Origin: Ursus arctos | Taxonomy: Eukaryota > Chordata > Mammalia > Carnivora > Ursidae | Length of the DNA: 64,000 bases | Direction of reading: 5' to 3' | Assembly (NCBI RefSeq): GCF_023065955.2 | Contig: NW_026622874.1 | Location: forward strand, 7,918,001-7,982,000 | In this document: positions 62,649-64,000 of the stretch, one piece after another | Layout of the letters: the number at the start of each line of letters is the position of its first letter | Position numbering within the stretch: position 1 is the stretch's first letter | Position numbers and translations under genes: made by a program | Notes under the pieces: generated by a model | The model's database searches: none | The model's input: only the letters and a program-made list of their open reading frames with translations | Told to the model about the DNA's origin: nothing

Positions 62649-62654
62649 AATAAA
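62649..62654 (+). terminator. WDR26: Candidate polyadenylation signal AATAAA
   Basis: A canonical AATAAA 676 nt after the stop codon in an A/T-rich setting. No strong GT-rich element is obvious directly after it, so use is uncertain. Confidence 0.35.
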
Positions 62655-63919
62655 TTAAGAAGTATTTATAGGATTAAAGTGACTTCATTTGTATACATTT
62701 GGAATCTAAACCAGCTTCAAAAAGTTTCCTCTCTGATTTAGATACGCAGTATAACTGACGCTCTTCTGGAATCCCACGTGAGACTTGCCCAGAAACAGTG
62801 GAAGGATCTTGCACAGGAAATCCAGAGTCATACCGTGAAGGTTTCCCCCCTTTTGTTTTATTCCTGAAGGAACATCAGTACCTGATGTTGAAGAAATTCA
62901 AGATTCAGAAAGAGAATTTTCAGTCTCTACCGCCAGGAGAGTTAGTAGTCAGCTTAGGTTTGCGGCAAAGCGCGTTCCAAGTTGTTCCCAGCTTGGGCGG
63001 TCCCGCAGGAGAGTGGAGAGGAGGCGTCACCGCTGGGGCAGTTCCTAGTCCACCTGAGCTTGTCACAAGAGTTCAGTAGGTTCCAGACCAAAACTGGGTT
63101 TAAAACCTCATAGTGGTTTATCTTCATGGCCCTTGATATCCTGACCTGCAGAGATACATAAATTTGTAGAATGCTCCTCGGTTTTCCGGGTATTGCCATC
63201 CTGAACCTCATACTATACTGGTGCTGCAGGTGTCCTTGCCTCCCCTGCCCCTTTAGTTCAAGGAAAGGTCTCCTTCGCGGAAAAGCACTTTTAATATTGA
63301 GAATTTCACATTTAAAATAAGCCAAAAGCCTGATGTTCACATTGTGCTTTTAAACCCGGTAACAGCTGAACGCCTCCGACTTCGTCTCCTTCGAGACTCC
63401 CTCCCCTTCTCAGTAGAGGCTCTGAGGGGACCGCAGCTGTTACGCAGGGAGGAGGAGAGGGCGAACCCCCGAGATAAGATGCTGGTGAAGAAAAGGGCTT
63501 GTACTAAGTCCCCTTTGGGGCCCAGCCAAGCCTGCAGTGTGTCACCGCAGTGAGTGGGCGCCCTCAGGACGCAGAGCGGGGAGAGGCTTAGGTGTCGGGA
63601 ATGGTCCCGAGGCCGCGGGGCAGGGCGGGCCGCAGGGAGAAGCGGGGAAAGTCAGGGAGGGGAGAAGAAAGACAAACACAATTGGCCTTAAAATAGTGGA
63701 TTCTCTCAAAAGCTCATAGAGAAAGTGACAGACCGTGGTCAGCAGATTATTTTATCAAATTGGTATGTAAAAGATTTCTTTAAGCTCCATTTTGCAGAGA
63801 CCACCACTTAGAGAATCGAGAATTCCTGTTTTGATACTTCTGAGTTACAATAACTATATGTTACAGTTTATCTGCTACTTCATTTTTCTTAACTCAAATT
63901 ACTTTTTACTTTGAGCTTG

Positions 63920-63925
63920 AATAAA
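63920..63925 (+). terminator. WDR26: Candidate polyadenylation signal AATAAA
   Basis: A canonical AATAAA in 'gcttgaataaaagtc', followed within 20 nt by 'cattggtaactgt'. It is a plausible distal signal about 1.95 kb after the stop, but later ones outside the window cannot be excluded. Confidence 0.35.
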
Positions 63926-63941
63926 AGTCTTCATTGGTAAC

Positions 63942-63949
63942 TGTATATA
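63942..63949 (+). promoter_or_regulatory. WDR26: Pumilio response element-like motif
   Basis: TGTATATA matches the Pumilio consensus UGUANAUA exactly. If the transcript runs past it, PUM1/2 could bind. An 8-mer of this kind occurs by chance fairly often in AT-rich 3'UTRs. Confidence 0.3.
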
Positions 63950-64000
63950 ATTAAGTGGCAACTTCTCTTTACCTCAGTGCAGTTAAACCCCTTCGTGTTT

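Larger units (their letters stand above)
61974..64000 (+). other. WDR26: WDR26 3'UTR (continues beyond the window)
   Basis: Sequence after the TGA holds no further exon or gene I can support. The first 700 bases are AT-rich with a conserved look; about 62960-63700 is GC-richer. The human WDR26 message has a long 3'UTR, so the whole stretch is plausibly transcribed. A shorter form could end after the AATAAA at 62649. The exact end is not visible. Confidence 0.6.

Overview
This is a window of mammalian nuclear DNA, almost certainly from a caniform carnivore and most likely a bear. About two dozen copies or fragments of the carnivore-specific tRNA-Lys-derived SINE (CAN SINE / SINEC) are scattered through it. 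The youngest copies have the 'ggcacagcggttaagcg' head, the 'gcgtgatcccggcgtt' middle and the '(AATAAA)n-poly(A)' tail that I associate with ursids. Several still have perfect 15-20 bp target-site duplications. The species call is inference; the carnivore call rests directly on the SINEs.

Only one protein-coding gene can be supported. It is WDR26 on the + strand, with its complete coding sequence in 14 exons from the ATG at 25648 to the TGA at 61973. All 13 introns are GT-AG and all phases join. The spliced frame gives 657 residues, against 661 in human from memory. WDR26 is the metazoan Gid7 homologue, a subunit of the CTLH (GID) E3 ubiquitin ligase. The order is a Gly/Ser/Ala-rich N-terminus, LisH, CTLH, then a WD40 propeller encoded mainly by exons 7-13.

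Layout. 1-5503: old L1 sequence with carnivore SINEs inserted into it. 5504-24050: intergenic DNA with no gene I can support, holding L2, MIR, a Tigger-type DNA transposon, a short 5'-truncated L1 and several SINEs. 24050-26350: a large CpG island with a strand-asymmetric C-rich then G-rich tract, an ETS motif, the 5'UTR and exon 1. 26058-42090: introns 1-6 in part, with exons 2-6 and no CAN SINE. 42090-61947: SINE-rich introns with exons 7-13. 61948-64000: last exon and 3'UTR, which probably runs past the window.

The points most worth a second look are: an in-frame open reading frame running about 225 codons upstream of the usual ATG, with protein-like content and a CTG in good context; two near-identical 5' splice sites 48 nt apart in exon 3; the inverted CCCCGAC / GTCGGGG tract just upstream of the promoter; and repeated SINE insertion at the same targets. 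I found no multi-gene system, CRISPR array or other novel machinery.
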